From assembly GCA_943787785.1 (NCBI GenBank), contig CALSNT010000009.1, positions 248,001 to 312,000 of the forward strand: a DNA stretch of 64,000 nucleotides, read 5' to 3'. A program made the translations under genes and the position numbers. This stretch comes from an uncultured Paracoccaceae bacterium (lineage in GTDB: Bacteria > Pseudomonadota > Alphaproteobacteria > Rhodobacterales > Rhodobacteraceae). Below, piece after piece: positions 27,081 through 36,080 of this stretch. Below the pieces are notes generated by a model. The model did not search any database. It saw only the letters and a program-made list of their open reading frames with translations, and had not been told where the DNA came from. Position 1 is the stretch's first letter, and the number at the start of each line of letters is the position of its first letter.

Positions 27081-28135
27081 GGGGTGGCCTGTGCGATGAC
27101 CTCGCCCTGTCGACTTACAATAACGACATCAGATTTTATATCAGTATCTTGCAGAAAGATATTGATGTTCTGCATTGCCTTATCCGCAACAACCTCAGCC
27201 AACCCGTTTCCGGCCCGTTCCAAGGCCTCCAATGCTGTGTTGGCGTTCGCCACGTTGGGCAGACCCGCCGCAACCGCCCAATCCGAAAGCTGCTTGAAAT
27301 CCACCTGAGAGCGGCCGGAATGCAGATCCCGTGCGCCCTGCGCCAGCTTGGTGATCTTGCCGATTCCTCCTCCAATGGTGATGCGTGGAATTGGATGCTT
27401 CATCAGATACTTAAGTAGTCCCCCGGCAAAATCCCCCATGTCCAGCATGGCGTGATCCGGCAAGCTGAACAGCGCCTGCACGGCCGCCTCGGAGGTGGAC
27501 CCGGTGCAGCCCGCGACATGAGTTAATCCGTCCGCGCGGGCGACATCGATGCCGCGATGGATCGAGGCGATCCAGGCCGCGCAGGAAAATGGGCGCACGA
27601 TGCCGGTGGTACCGAGAATCGACAGCCCGCCTTCGATTCCCAACCGGGGGTTCCAGGTTTTCTGAGCGATTTCAGCGCCGTTCGGGATCGAGATGGTGAT
27701 TTCAATGTTTGGTTCTCGCCCGAACTCTGCGGCGAGCTCGGCGACAATAGCGGTCATGAATTCGCGTGGTTTCGGGTTGATTGCCGCTTCTCGGGGCGGG
27801 ATCGGCAGGCCGGGTTTTGTGACTGTTCCGACGCCGTCTCCGGCACGAAACGTGACACCCCCGGGGGCCTCACGAACGCGCGCGATGACGAGGCAGCCGT
27901 GGGTGACATCGGGGTCGTCGCCTGCATCCTTGAGGATGCCGGCCTCGGCCCAACCGTCACCGAAGTCTTGGTGATGCAACGAAAATTCCGGTGTCTCGCC
28001 ACCTGGCAGGGTGATCGAGACTGCCGTGGGAAATGCGCCGCCCCACAACTGCGTCAGTGCCGCCGAAACAGCCGCGGTGGCACATGCCCCGGTGGTCCAG
28101 CCACGCCGCAAAGGGCCGCCGGGCTTACGGGTCAT
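27077..28135 (-). CDS. cbiD: Cobalt-precorrin-5B C1-methyltransferase (CbiD)
   Basis: CbiD methylates C1 of the corrin ring in the cobalt-early pathway. I place the start at 28135 (MTRKPGGPLRRGWTTGACAT), because the motif RRGWTTGACATAA is the conserved N-terminus and the longer frame adds an atypical leader. The protein has 352 residues. Other signatures are ITLPGGETPEF, LSILGTTGIVRPFS and ITIGGGIGKITKLAQG. A CbiD-type enzyme in an otherwise aerobic-type gene set is common in this family of bacteria but mechanistically notable. It is the first gene of the operon; the 235 bp upstream contain no recognisable cobalamin riboswitch. Confidence 0.92.
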   Translation of the reverse strand: MTRKPGGPLRRGWTTGACATAAVSAALTQLWGGAFPTAVSITLPGGETPEFSLHHQDFGDGWAEAGILKDAGDDPDVTHGCLVIARVREAPGGVTFRAGDGVGTVTKPGLPIPPREAAINPKPREFMTAIVAELAAEFGREPNIEITISIPNGAEIAQKTWNPRLGIEGGLSILGTTGIVRPFSCAAWIASIHRGIDVARADGLTHVAGCTGSTSEAAVQALFSLPDHAMLDMGDFAGGLLKYLMKHPIPRITIGGGIGKITKLAQGARDLHSGRSQVDFKQLSDWAVAAGLPNVANANTALEALERAGNGLAEVVADKAMQNINIFLQDTDIKSDVVIVSRQGEVIAQATP

Positions 28136-28370
28136 GGGGTGGGTTTGGCATCGGTATTTTCCTGCAAGCGGGCCGCACAACACTAGGCAGCGGCCAACCA
28201 GATTGGCAAGTCATCCGAGTGTTGCGATCGGCGGATAATTCAGGGCAGAATTGGGGAATATCTAGGGGGTTGCCTGCAACCTCTCGCCAGATATAGTCCG
28301 GCCAATGCCCGGGTAGCCGGTGCCGCCCGGGACGTGCCAGCGAATGGCCGAACGGGGTGTGGACCAAGCA

Positions 28371-28958
28371 ATGCTAGACGGCGACTTCAGAACAAGTTTC
28401 GTGAGAGAACCAAAGGGGTTGCACAGCAATCCTGCACTGGTACTTAATGCAGATTACCGCCCATTGAGTTATTATCCTCTGTCGCTGTGGCCGTGGCAGG
28501 ATGCGGTTAAGGCCGTGTTCCTCGACCGGGTACAGATAGTCGCGGAGTATGACGAGGTTGTACGCTCACCGACCACCGAAATTCGTATCCCGTCCGTTGT
28601 TGTGCTGCGTGACTACGTCAAACCGCGCCGTCGAGTGGCGTTCACCCGTTTCAACCTGTTTCTGCGGGACGAATTCGCCTGCCAATATTGCGGTGCAAAG
28701 GACGATCTAACATTTGACCACGTCATTCCACGGGCGCGCGGCGGTGTGACCAGCTGGGACAATGTTGTCGCCGCTTGTTCAAAGTGCAACCTTAGAAAAG
28801 GTTCGCAAAGCCTTCGTAACTCAGGACTTTCTCTGAACCGACTGCCGCGGAAGCCAGAATCCGAGCAGCTCAAAAACCTGGGTCGGAAGTTCCCGCCAAA
28901 CCATCTGCATGATACCTGGGTCGATTTCCTCTACTGGGACGCCGAGCTGCAAGAATAG
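28371..28958 (+). CDS. HNH endonuclease family protein
   Basis: A 195-residue protein. The conserved N-terminal part PALVLNADYRPLSYYPLSLW is followed by an HNH nuclease domain: FACQYCGAKDDLTFDHVIPR, GGVTSWDNVVAACSKCNLRKG. The two CXXC pairs form the zinc site. This stand-alone type is a conserved housekeeping gene in alphaproteobacteria, not a homing nuclease; the substrate is unknown. I chose the ATG at 28371 (MLDGDFRTSFVREP), matching the usual start; upstream in-frame codons add a sequence with no family character. Confidence 0.85.
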   Translation: MLDGDFRTSFVREPKGLHSNPALVLNADYRPLSYYPLSLWPWQDAVKAVFLDRVQIVAEYDEVVRSPTTEIRIPSVVVLRDYVKPRRRVAFTRFNLFLRDEFACQYCGAKDDLTFDHVIPRARGGVTSWDNVVAACSKCNLRKGSQSLRNSGLSLNRLPRKPESEQLKNLGRKFPPNHLHDTWVDFLYWDAELQE

Positions 28959-29057
28959 CTTCCCTATCAATCCCTGGCAGATACCTGTCAGACAGAATCA
29001 CTTGCGTCACCGCCGCTGGTGGTTGAATTTGGACGTCGGACCAAGGGGATGACGGCA

Positions 29058-29435
29058 ATGAAGATGCAGAGTTTCGATCATGTAAATGTGCGTACAGCCA
29101 ACCTTGAGGGGATGGTCGATTGGTACAATGACGTGCTGGGGCTGGTATCGGGTCGTCGCCCGAATTTCCCCTTCGGTGGGGCGTGGATGTACCTTGATGA
29201 CCTAGCAATCCTGCATCTGGTTGAGGAGGCTGAAGCCCCCTCGAACAGCGATCCTCAGATCGAGCATTTCGCGATCAGGGCAACCGGTTTGGCTGAGTTT
29301 CTGCAGCATCTGGAGGCGCGAGATATCGACGCCAAACTGATCGAGATTGAAGGGTTTGGCATCACTCAGGTCAATATCTTCGACCCGGATGGCAACCATA
29401 TCCATATTGATTTTCACAACGAGACGGCTGGCTAG
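29058..29435 (+). CDS. VOC (glyoxalase/dioxygenase) family protein
   Basis: A 125-residue vicinal-oxygen-chelate protein. It has the two beta-alpha-beta-beta-beta modules with metal residues likely His in FDHVNVRT, the mid-protein His in LAILHLVEEA or IEHFAIRA, and Glu/His near the C-terminal DPDGNHIHIDF. The substrate is unknown. The ATG at 29058 has AAGGGG nine bases upstream. Its TAG stop shares the self-complementary CTAG with the stop of the convergent radical SAM gene. Confidence 0.85.
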   Translation: MKMQSFDHVNVRTANLEGMVDWYNDVLGLVSGRRPNFPFGGAWMYLDDLAILHLVEEAEAPSNSDPQIEHFAIRATGLAEFLQHLEARDIDAKLIEIEGFGITQVNIFDPDGNHIHIDFHNETAG

Positions 29436-30382
29436 GCCGAGCAGCTTGCCCCGCCAAGAACACAGAACTTGGCGCAGTGTGGATGGTTCAACTGAACGGC
29501 GTTTTCCGCCTGCTCCAGCGTCTCGCCCATCTCGAATTGAGGTTCATAGGGCAACAGCGTGCAGGCGACGACCGCAGGGCGCAGGGCCCCTTTGCGTTTC
29601 ACGACCATACGGGAGCTGGAACACATCACACCACCGGGGTCTTTGCCCAGGATTCCCCAGCAGGCGGTGGTGATCTCAGGCACATCTACTTTTTCATCCA
29701 TTTCTGGAAATAATACCGTTTTGCCAGCATCTTCAGCATCGATTGTAAAGCGATGCATCGCATATAGCCGGGCGAAACCCTGCCGCGCGTCTGCGTCGGA
29801 TTCACCCCACATGGTGCGGCCTGCGACGGTCATCTGAATGCCTGCATCGCGTAGCCATTCCATGCCTTTGATCGTCAGATCAAAACTGCCTGCGCCGCGT
29901 TCCTGGTCGTGAAATGCTGCGCTCCAGTGATCGACTGAGATGCGCAGGGTCAGGCGGTCACCGAAGTCGGCAACCAGCGCTTCCAGCCCGGCGCGCATCC
30001 GGGGACGCATCATCGGACGCATAGCGTTGGTCAGGATCAGCACCTCATAGCCGCGTTCCAACGCGGCGCGGGCCATCTCGATGATATCGGGGTTCATGAA
30101 CGGCTCGCCGCCGGTAAATCCGATCTCGCGCACGCCCCAGTCGCGGGCCTCTAGCTGATCCAGGTAATCCACAACCTCGGCGGTGGTGATATAGACCAGC
30201 CGGTCGTTACTGGGCGAGCTTTCAATATAGCAATTCACACATTCGATGTTGCACAGCGTGCCCGTGTTGAACCACAGCGTCTGAGGGTCACTCAATGCAA
30301 CGCGCGCGCGCTCTTCGCCTTTGGCGGTTATCAGCGGGTGGTCGAATTTGCCGTACCCACCCTCAGGTGACTGATCTTCCAT
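29432..30382 (-). CDS. Radical SAM protein with a Cys-rich C-terminus
   Basis: A protein of 316 residues from the ATG at 30382 (MEDQSPEGGYGKFDHPL). The radical SAM CXXXCXXC motif is CNIECVNC in TGTLCNIECVNCYIES, followed by the GGEP motif in EIGFTGGEPFMNPD. The C-terminal 70 residues contain six more cysteines (CWG, MCSSS, ACTLL, HCAKFC, ASCSA), suggesting an auxiliary Fe-S cluster of SPASM/twitch type. Substrate unknown. No small precursor peptide is visible next to it. It is divergent from zwf. Confidence 0.83.
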   Translation of the reverse strand: MEDQSPEGGYGKFDHPLITAKGEERARVALSDPQTLWFNTGTLCNIECVNCYIESSPSNDRLVYITTAEVVDYLDQLEARDWGVREIGFTGGEPFMNPDIIEMARAALERGYEVLILTNAMRPMMRPRMRAGLEALVADFGDRLTLRISVDHWSAAFHDQERGAGSFDLTIKGMEWLRDAGIQMTVAGRTMWGESDADARQGFARLYAMHRFTIDAEDAGKTVLFPEMDEKVDVPEITTACWGILGKDPGGVMCSSSRMVVKRKGALRPAVVACTLLPYEPQFEMGETLEQAENAVQLNHPHCAKFCVLGGASCSA

Positions 30383-30531
30383 GATTAATCCAAATTTCCC
30401 CAAGGCGTCGCAACGTCTTAACGCGCCACCCGCCATGCGGAAAGCAGCCTTGCCCCGTTTGACGCAGTTGTGAACCCTGCTGGCTACGCTAGACTTCGCC
30501 CAAAGATTTGTTAGAGAACGGGCAGGCGTTT

Positions 30532-30545
30532 CGTTAGCGCTAACG
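30532..30545. promoter_or_regulatory. Perfect LacI-type operator palindrome upstream of zwf
   Basis: CGTTAGCGCTAACG is a perfect 14-bp palindrome with the central CG/GC step typical of LacI/GalR-family operators. It lies 20 bp before the zwf start, where it could block transcription of zwf-pgl-pgi. No LacI-family gene is in the window. Confidence 0.7.
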
Positions 30546-30564
30546 CAATCCCATCGGAGGCCAC

Positions 30565-32019
30565 ATGGTTTCACGCACAATCCCCGTCGACCCGTTTGAT
30601 CTGGTCATCTTTGGCGGCACCGGCGACCTGGCGCGCCGCAAGATATTGCCCGGCCTGTTCCGTCGGTTTCTGGCAGGTCAGATGCCCGAAGACGCGCGCG
30701 TCATCGGCTGTGCGCGCGGCGATCTGACCGACACCGCCTATCGCAAGATGATCAAGGAAGCGATTGAGGAGTTTACGCCCAAGACGATCCGAAAAGCCAA
30801 GGATGTCAGTGCTTTCGTCAATCACCTGCACTATGTGAAGGTTGATGCCTTGGGCACCAGCGGGTGGAAAGACCTCAAGGCGCATATGCGCGATGGCGTG
30901 ATCCGGGCATTCTATTTCTCGGTCGGGCCAAGCCTGTTTGGCGCATTGGCCGAGCGTCTGCATTCCTACAAGATCGCTGATAGCGACAGCCGGATCGTGG
31001 TAGAAAAACCCTTTGGGCGCGATCTGGCGAGTGCGAAAGAATTGAACGCGACGCTGGCCGAACATTTCGACGAGACCCAGATATATCGGATTGATCACTA
31101 TCTTGGCAAAGAAACGGTCCAGAACCTGATGGCGATCCGGTTTGGCAATGTGCTGTTCGAGCCGCTGTGGAAGGCGCAATACGTCGATCATATCCAGATC
31201 ACGGTTGCCGAAACCGTCGGGATCGAAGGGCGGGGGGCCTATTATGACAAGTCGGGCGCAATGCGGGACATGGTGCAGAACCACTTGATGCAATTGCTGT
31301 GCCTGACGGCGATGGAGCCTCCGTCCCGGTTCGACCCGGACGCGGTACGTGACGAAAAGCTGAAAGTTATCCGGGCTTTGGAGCCCTTGGACCCGGACGA
31401 CTATGTGCGCGGCCAGTTCAAGGGGGGCGACGGAAAAAGCAGTTATGCCGAAGATGTCGAGGATCCGGCAAGCATCACGGAAAGCTTCATTGCCATGAAG
31501 GTGAAAGTGTCCAACTGGCGCTGGAACGGCACGCCGTTTTACCTGCGCACCGGCAAGCGTCTGAAGGCGCGGATGTCCGAGATTGTGGTGCGCTTCAAAG
31601 AACCGCCACACTCGATTTTCGAAGCGGATGCGGGCAATCATTCCAACGCATTGACCATCCGGTTGCAGCCCAATGAGGGCATCGACCTGAGCGTTACGAT
31701 CAAGGAACCCGGTCCCGGTGGCATGCGCCTGGTCGAAGTGCCTTTGGACATGACCTTTGCTGACGCCCTCGGCCCGGAAGCTGGAGAGATTCCAGATGCT
31801 TACGAACGGTTGGTGATGGATGTGATCAGGGGCGATCAAACCCTTTTCATGCGCGGCGACGAAGTCGAGGCCGCATGGGCCTGGACTGATCCGATCATCG
31901 AAGGCTGGCGTGGACGCGAAGAAAAGCCAAAGCTCTACGACAGCTACTCTTCCGGCCCGGAGGACGCCCTGATGCTGCTGCACCGTGACGGGCGGCGCTG
32001 GCGGGAGATCGAAGCATGA
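30565..32019 (+). CDS. zwf: Glucose-6-phosphate 1-dehydrogenase
   Basis: Oxidises glucose-6-phosphate to 6-phosphogluconolactone with NADP+, feeding the Entner-Doudoroff and pentose phosphate routes. The 484-residue protein shows the nucleotide fold FGGTGDLARRKILPGLF, the active-site signature RIDHYLGKETVQNLMAIRFGN and EKPFGRDLASA. A GGAGG ribosome site lies 6 bp before the ATG. It is the first gene of a zwf-pgl-pgi unit, and its stop overlaps the pgl start by 4 bp. Confidence 0.97.
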   Translation: MVSRTIPVDPFDLVIFGGTGDLARRKILPGLFRRFLAGQMPEDARVIGCARGDLTDTAYRKMIKEAIEEFTPKTIRKAKDVSAFVNHLHYVKVDALGTSGWKDLKAHMRDGVIRAFYFSVGPSLFGALAERLHSYKIADSDSRIVVEKPFGRDLASAKELNATLAEHFDETQIYRIDHYLGKETVQNLMAIRFGNVLFEPLWKAQYVDHIQITVAETVGIEGRGAYYDKSGAMRDMVQNHLMQLLCLTAMEPPSRFDPDAVRDEKLKVIRALEPLDPDDYVRGQFKGGDGKSSYAEDVEDPASITESFIAMKVKVSNWRWNGTPFYLRTGKRLKARMSEIVVRFKEPPHSIFEADAGNHSNALTIRLQPNEGIDLSVTIKEPGPGGMRLVEVPLDMTFADALGPEAGEIPDAYERLVMDVIRGDQTLFMRGDEVEAAWAWTDPIIEGWRGREEKPKLYDSYSSGPEDALMLLHRDGRRWREIEA

Positions 32020-32687
32020 ATCTAATCGAATACCCCGATCGCGAGATGATGATGATCGACCTGGCTAACCGGCTGGCCGGCGATCTGACCATGGCGCTGA
32101 CGCAGCATGAAACCGCCTCCATTGCGGTGCCGGGCGGAACCACTCCAGGGCCGATTTTCGATGCACTCTGTGCGGCCGATCTGGATTGGGCGCGGGTGCG
32201 GGTCATGCTTAGCGACGAACGTTGGGTGCCGGAGACCTCGGATCGTTCGAATACGCGGCTGCTGCGCGAACGCCTGCTGGTAAATCGGGCGGCGGCGGCT
32301 ACCTTGGTTCCACTTTATGCCGACGCTGACACGCCCGAGGAAAAGCTGGGCGAGTTGACGGCTGGGCTCGAGCCAAATCTGCCGCTGTCGGTGCTGCTGC
32401 TGGGCATGGGGGCGGATATGCACACCGCCTCGATCTTCCCGGAAGCAGATCGTCTGGCCGAGGCACTGGACCCCCACGCGCCGCCCTTGTTGGCGATGCG
32501 CGCACCGGGTGCCCCGGAGCCGCGCGTGACATTAACCGCGCCGGTTTTGGACGCGGCCATCGTCAAGCATATCGTCATCACGGGGGCCGAGAAACGCGCC
32601 GCGTTGGACAAGGCGGGCCACCTGCCGCCAATGGAAGCGCCGATCCATGCCGTCTGGGGCGGCGCCACTGTGCATTGGGCTGAATAA
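32016..32687 (+). CDS. pgl: 6-phosphogluconolactonase
   Basis: Hydrolyses 6-phosphogluconolactone. The 223-residue protein has the DevB/SOL-type motifs: [52 protein letters not shown] and the C-terminal [16 protein letters not shown]. It is translationally coupled to zwf. A short gap of 47 bp precedes pgi, containing a GATTTCC/GGCGAAAATC stem-loop resembling the arm of repeat family A. Confidence 0.95.
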   Translation: MNLIEYPDREMMMIDLANRLAGDLTMALTQHETASIAVPGGTTPGPIFDALCAADLDWARVRVMLSDERWVPETSDRSNTRLLRERLLVNRAAAATLVPLYADADTPEEKLGELTAGLEPNLPLSVLLLGMGADMHTASIFPEADRLAEALDPHAPPLLAMRAPGAPEPRVTLTAPVLDAAIVKHIVITGAEKRAALDKAGHLPPMEAPIHAVWGGATVHWAE

Positions 32688-32734
32688 AGGATCGATTTCC
32701 TGGCGAAAATCGGACGCGGTGCGAGGGTAAGTAT

Positions 32735-34360
32735 ATGAATAATAACATTAAACAGGCCTGGGCCGATTTGGATGCGCAGGCAATAGTTGCCAAAGACCGC
32801 TCGATCCTCGGGCTGATGGATGACGAACGCCCTGGTGAATTTTCAGCTCGCGCTGGCGATATGCTGTTCGATTACTCGAAAACCTCGATGGATAGGGCGG
32901 CGCGTGCCGCGCTGTTGGGGCTATTTGACGCCGCCAAGGTCGCTGAGAAACGCGAAGCGATGTTCAATGGTGCTCCGATCAACGAAACCGAAGGCCGCTC
33001 GGTTTTGCATACGGCCCTGCGCAATTTGGACGGTGGTCCGGTCAACGTCGATGGCCTCGATGTGATGCCAGAGGTGCTGGATACAATGGCGCGGATGGAG
33101 GCGTTCGCGCAGAAAGTGCGCAATGAGGCGTTCACCGGGCAGGGTGGGGCGATCACCGATGTGGTGAATATCGGCATCGGGGGATCCGATCTTGGTCCGG
33201 CGATGGCAACACGGGCGCTTTCGCCATACCACGACGGGCCACGGGTGCATTTCGTGTCGAACGTGGATGGAGCCGATATTGCCGACACGCTGCGCGGGCT
33301 GGACGCGACGACGACGCTGGTGATTGTTGCGTCAAAGACCTTCACCACGATTGAAACCATGACCAACGCCGCCACTGCGCGGGCGTGGATGTCCGAAATT
33401 GTGACCGACCCCGGTGCGCAGTTTGCCGCCCTTAGCAGTGCCGAAGAAAAGACGCAGGCCTTTGGGATCCCGGCTGAGCGGGTGTTCGGGTTCGAGGATT
33501 GGGTCGGTGGGCGCTATTCCCTTTGGGGACCGATCGGGCTGAGCCTGATGATCGCCATCGGGCCAGATGCGTTCCGTGCCTTCCTGCGCGGCGCGCAAGC
33601 GATGGATCTGCATTTCCGTTGCGCCGAGCCGGTCGAGAATATGCCCGTAATGCTGGCGCTGACCGGTATCTGGCACAATCAGGGGCTGGGATACGCGACG
33701 CGAGCCGTGTTGCCATACAGCAATCGATTGGGACGCCTGCCGGCCTATCTGCAGCAGTTGGAAATGGAATCCAACGGCAAGCGGGTCAGCATGGACGGGG
33801 CCGACCTGACCCGCGATTCCGGGCCTGTGGTCTGGGGCGAAGCCGGCACCAACGGGCAGCATGCCTTTTATCAACTAATACATCAGGGAACCCGTGTAAT
33901 TCCCTGTGAATTCTTGGTTTCTACGAATGGTCATGAGGATGGATTGGCGCACCAGCAGCGGTTGCTGATCGCGAACTGTTTTGCCCAGTCCGAGGCGCTG
34001 ATGAAAGGGCGCTCGCTGGAAGACGCCCGCGCCCTGATGGCAGCGAAGGGTCTGGAGGGCTCGGAGTTGGATCGCCAGGCTCGCCATCGGGTTTTTCCGG
34101 GCAACCGGCCGTCGTCAACATTGATCTATCCGCTTTTGGACCCGGCGACGCTGGGTGCAATTATCGCGCTTTATGAGCATCGGGTATTCGTCGAAGGGGC
34201 GATCCTGGGCATCAACTCGTTCGATCAGTGGGGCGTAGAACTGGGCAAGGAACTGGCTGTCGCGCTGGAACCACTGGTTGCAGGCGAGGCGAGCGCCGAA
34301 GGCAAGGATGCCTCGACGCGCGCTTTGGTTGACTATGTCTTGGAGAACGAGGTTCGTTGA
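32735..34360 (+). CDS. pgi: Glucose-6-phosphate isomerase
   Basis: Interconverts glucose-6-phosphate and fructose-6-phosphate. The 541-residue protein contains [31 protein letters not shown], the signature [19 protein letters not shown], and [19 protein letters not shown] with the catalytic Glu/His. Next to zwf and pgl it allows hexose phosphate to be recycled into the oxidative route. The N-terminal codons are AT-rich (ATGAATAATAACATT), favouring initiation. Confidence 0.97.
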   Translation: MNNNIKQAWADLDAQAIVAKDRSILGLMDDERPGEFSARAGDMLFDYSKTSMDRAARAALLGLFDAAKVAEKREAMFNGAPINETEGRSVLHTALRNLDGGPVNVDGLDVMPEVLDTMARMEAFAQKVRNEAFTGQGGAITDVVNIGIGGSDLGPAMATRALSPYHDGPRVHFVSNVDGADIADTLRGLDATTTLVIVASKTFTTIETMTNAATARAWMSEIVTDPGAQFAALSSAEEKTQAFGIPAERVFGFEDWVGGRYSLWGPIGLSLMIAIGPDAFRAFLRGAQAMDLHFRCAEPVENMPVMLALTGIWHNQGLGYATRAVLPYSNRLGRLPAYLQQLEMESNGKRVSMDGADLTRDSGPVVWGEAGTNGQHAFYQLIHQGTRVIPCEFLVSTNGHEDGLAHQQRLLIANCFAQSEALMKGRSLEDARALMAAKGLEGSELDRQARHRVFPGNRPSSTLIYPLLDPATLGAIIALYEHRVFVEGAILGINSFDQWGVELGKELAVALEPLVAGEASAEGKDASTRALVDYVLENEVR

Positions 34361-34412
34361 CCTCGCCGTATGCGTTGCACCTACGCAGGCTGTTCTAGTC
34401 TAGGCCGCGACG

Positions 34413-35003
34413 CTACCGGCTATCATCGTCGCGCTTGGCCGCCAGTTGGTCGCGCAGGTTTGCAAAAGGTCGGGCATCTTCATCCCGCATCGCCCGTTTT
34501 CCGGGTTCGGTATGAACAACCTCGCCCGCCTCAGCCCCCGGCGCACGCGGCCAGTCGGGCAGGGCAAGCGCCAGCGCCTCCAGCATGACGGACCCAATAT
34601 CGAGTGTCGCGGGCAGCGGCTCTGCCGCGTCATCTTCGGGGATTTCGAACTCACCATCGAGCGTGTCCAGAATGTCGGCCTCGTTCAGACTGGACAGGTA
34701 ACGGCGCAGCACCGGCAGGTCGATGCGTGTCGTTACAGGCTCCAGCGTGACGACGCAGGGTTGCACAACAGTGGCGCCCAGATCCGCCTCCAGCCGCCAG
34801 TCGGACTTGCCTTCGGGATGCAAGGTGCCGTCGAAACGCAGCTTTTTGACAGCCGTGATGCCCAATGTGTCGGCAACAGCGCGACGGGTACCTGCGTCTG
34901 GTTCCAGCAAAACGCTCTGCGGTTGGCGCGCGTTCAGTTCAGCCAGTCGCACGATGTGGCTGACGGGATTTTGATGAGCGTCATTAAGCGGCTGATCGGA
35001 CAT
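34413..35003 (-). CDS. DUF177 (YceD-like) protein
   Basis: A 196-residue protein from the ATG at 35003 (MSDQPLNDAHQ). It has the DUF177 core: LEADLGATVVQPCVVTLEPV with the conserved Cys, and an acidic LNEADILDTLDGEFEIPEDD followed by LDIGSVMLEALALALPDWPR. In many bacteria this family precedes rpmF and affects 23S rRNA maturation or accumulation. Here the next gene is pgi, convergent, and no rpmF/plsX is present. It is divergent from the BamE-like gene. Confidence 0.82.
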   Translation of the reverse strand: MSDQPLNDAHQNPVSHIVRLAELNARQPQSVLLEPDAGTRRAVADTLGITAVKKLRFDGTLHPEGKSDWRLEADLGATVVQPCVVTLEPVTTRIDLPVLRRYLSSLNEADILDTLDGEFEIPEDDAAEPLPATLDIGSVMLEALALALPDWPRAPGAEAGEVVHTEPGKRAMRDEDARPFANLRDQLAAKRDDDSR

Positions 35004-35087
35004 TCGCGCTTCCATTCTTGAACCGGGCACTGACCTTCTGTAAGCCGATTAGGACGCGCCGGTTGGCTTGGCAAGGGTGGGCAGAGC

Positions 35088-35546
35088 ATGGATTTTTCGC
35101 AATATCGACGTAAGGCTGCGCTGACCCTGGCGGTGCTTGCGCTGAGCGCGACGGCCGCGTGCACTTCGGTGTTTCGCAACCACGGCTTCGTCCCGCCACC
35201 CGAAGACCTGGCCTTGGTCACTCCCGGTGTGACCACAATCGCCGAAGCGACACAGATCATTGGCCAGCCCAGCTCGACTGGTGTTCTGACGGGTGGTGGC
35301 TGGTATTATGTTCAAAGCCGGTGGAAGCACTATGCCTGGCGCGAACCCGAAGAGGTCGAGCGCAAGGTGCTGGCCGTGACGTTCCAGGAAGGCGTCGTCG
35401 CCAACGTCGAGACTTACGGGTTGCAGGACGGTCGTATCGTACCGCTTAGCCGTCGGGTTACCGACAGCAACATTGCTGATGTCTCGATCATCAAGCAGTT
35501 GTTTGGCAACATCGGATTGTCGGCGGATCAGGTGGCTGGCGGGTAA
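35088..35546 (+). CDS. bamE: Outer membrane lipoprotein, SmpA/OmlA (BamE) family
   Basis: A 152-residue lipoprotein with a lipobox ending SATAAC at Cys25 after a hydrophobic signal helix. The mature part has the BamE fold: LVTPGVTTIAEATQIIGQPS and GGGWYYVQSRWKHYAWREP, then VLAVTFQEGVVANVETYGL. BamE supports the BAM complex that assembles outer-membrane beta-barrels. It stands divergent from DUF177, an arrangement familiar in Rhodobacteraceae. Confidence 0.87.
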   Translation: MDFSQYRRKAALTLAVLALSATAACTSVFRNHGFVPPPEDLALVTPGVTTIAEATQIIGQPSSTGVLTGGGWYYVQSRWKHYAWREPEEVERKVLAVTFQEGVVANVETYGLQDGRIVPLSRRVTDSNIADVSIIKQLFGNIGLSADQVAGG

Positions 35547-35599
35547 ATCGTCACCGGCGTCTTTGATCAAGACAGATCAAAGACGCCGACTCCAACTTC

Positions 35600-35995
35600 T
35601 CAGGCTTCGTCGGGCTCGAACGTCAACGCGACGCCGTTGATGCAATACCGCTGGCCAGTCGGCTGCGGTCCGTCCGGAAACACGTGGCCAAGATGGGCGG
35701 CGCATTGATTGCAATGCACCTCGGTGCGTTTCATCAGCCAGCTGTTGTCGCTGGACTCGCCCACCATTTCGGCATCCTTGGGGGCCCAGAATGACGGCCA
35801 GCCAGTGCCGCTGTCGAATTTCTGCGCTTGATCGAACAGCTCGGCATTGCAGCACACGCATCGGAACGTGCCGGCCACTTTGGGGAAATCGTCGTGGGTG
35901 AACGCGCGCTCGGTCCCGTGTTTCCGGGTCACCTTGTAGGCAAGGTCCGAGAGCTGCGCGCGCCAGTCGGCCTCGGATTTTTCGATTTTTTGCAT
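35600..35995 (-). CDS. msrB: Peptide-methionine (R)-S-oxide reductase
   Basis: A 131-residue MsrB. It has zinc-binding pairs CVCC and CNQC, the GTGWPSFW substrate loop, HLGHVFPDGP and the catalytic Cys in RYCINGVALTF. The start is the ATG at 35995 (MQKIEKSEADWRAQL); the longer open frame upstream has no family character. It repairs methionine-R-sulfoxide with thioredoxin. The 5' end faces the divergent OlsB-like gene. Confidence 0.95.
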   Translation of the reverse strand: MQKIEKSEADWRAQLSDLAYKVTRKHGTERAFTHDDFPKVAGTFRCVCCNAELFDQAQKFDSGTGWPSFWAPKDAEMVGESSDNSWLMKRTEVHCNQCAAHLGHVFPDGPQPTGQRYCINGVALTFEPDEA

Positions 35996-36080
35996 GGGCG
36001 GGCATCCTTTGTCTTCGTTGTGTCGGCGTGCCTGTGATAGGGCATCTGCGGTGCTGGCTTCGTTATATAAGGTGCAGGCG

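Noticed and set aside
28136-28370. Cobalamin riboswitch upstream of cbiD
   Set aside because: The minus strand here has only a small GGTTGC/GCAACC hairpin; the B12-box elements (GCCACTG, AGCCAGGAGACC-like) are absent.
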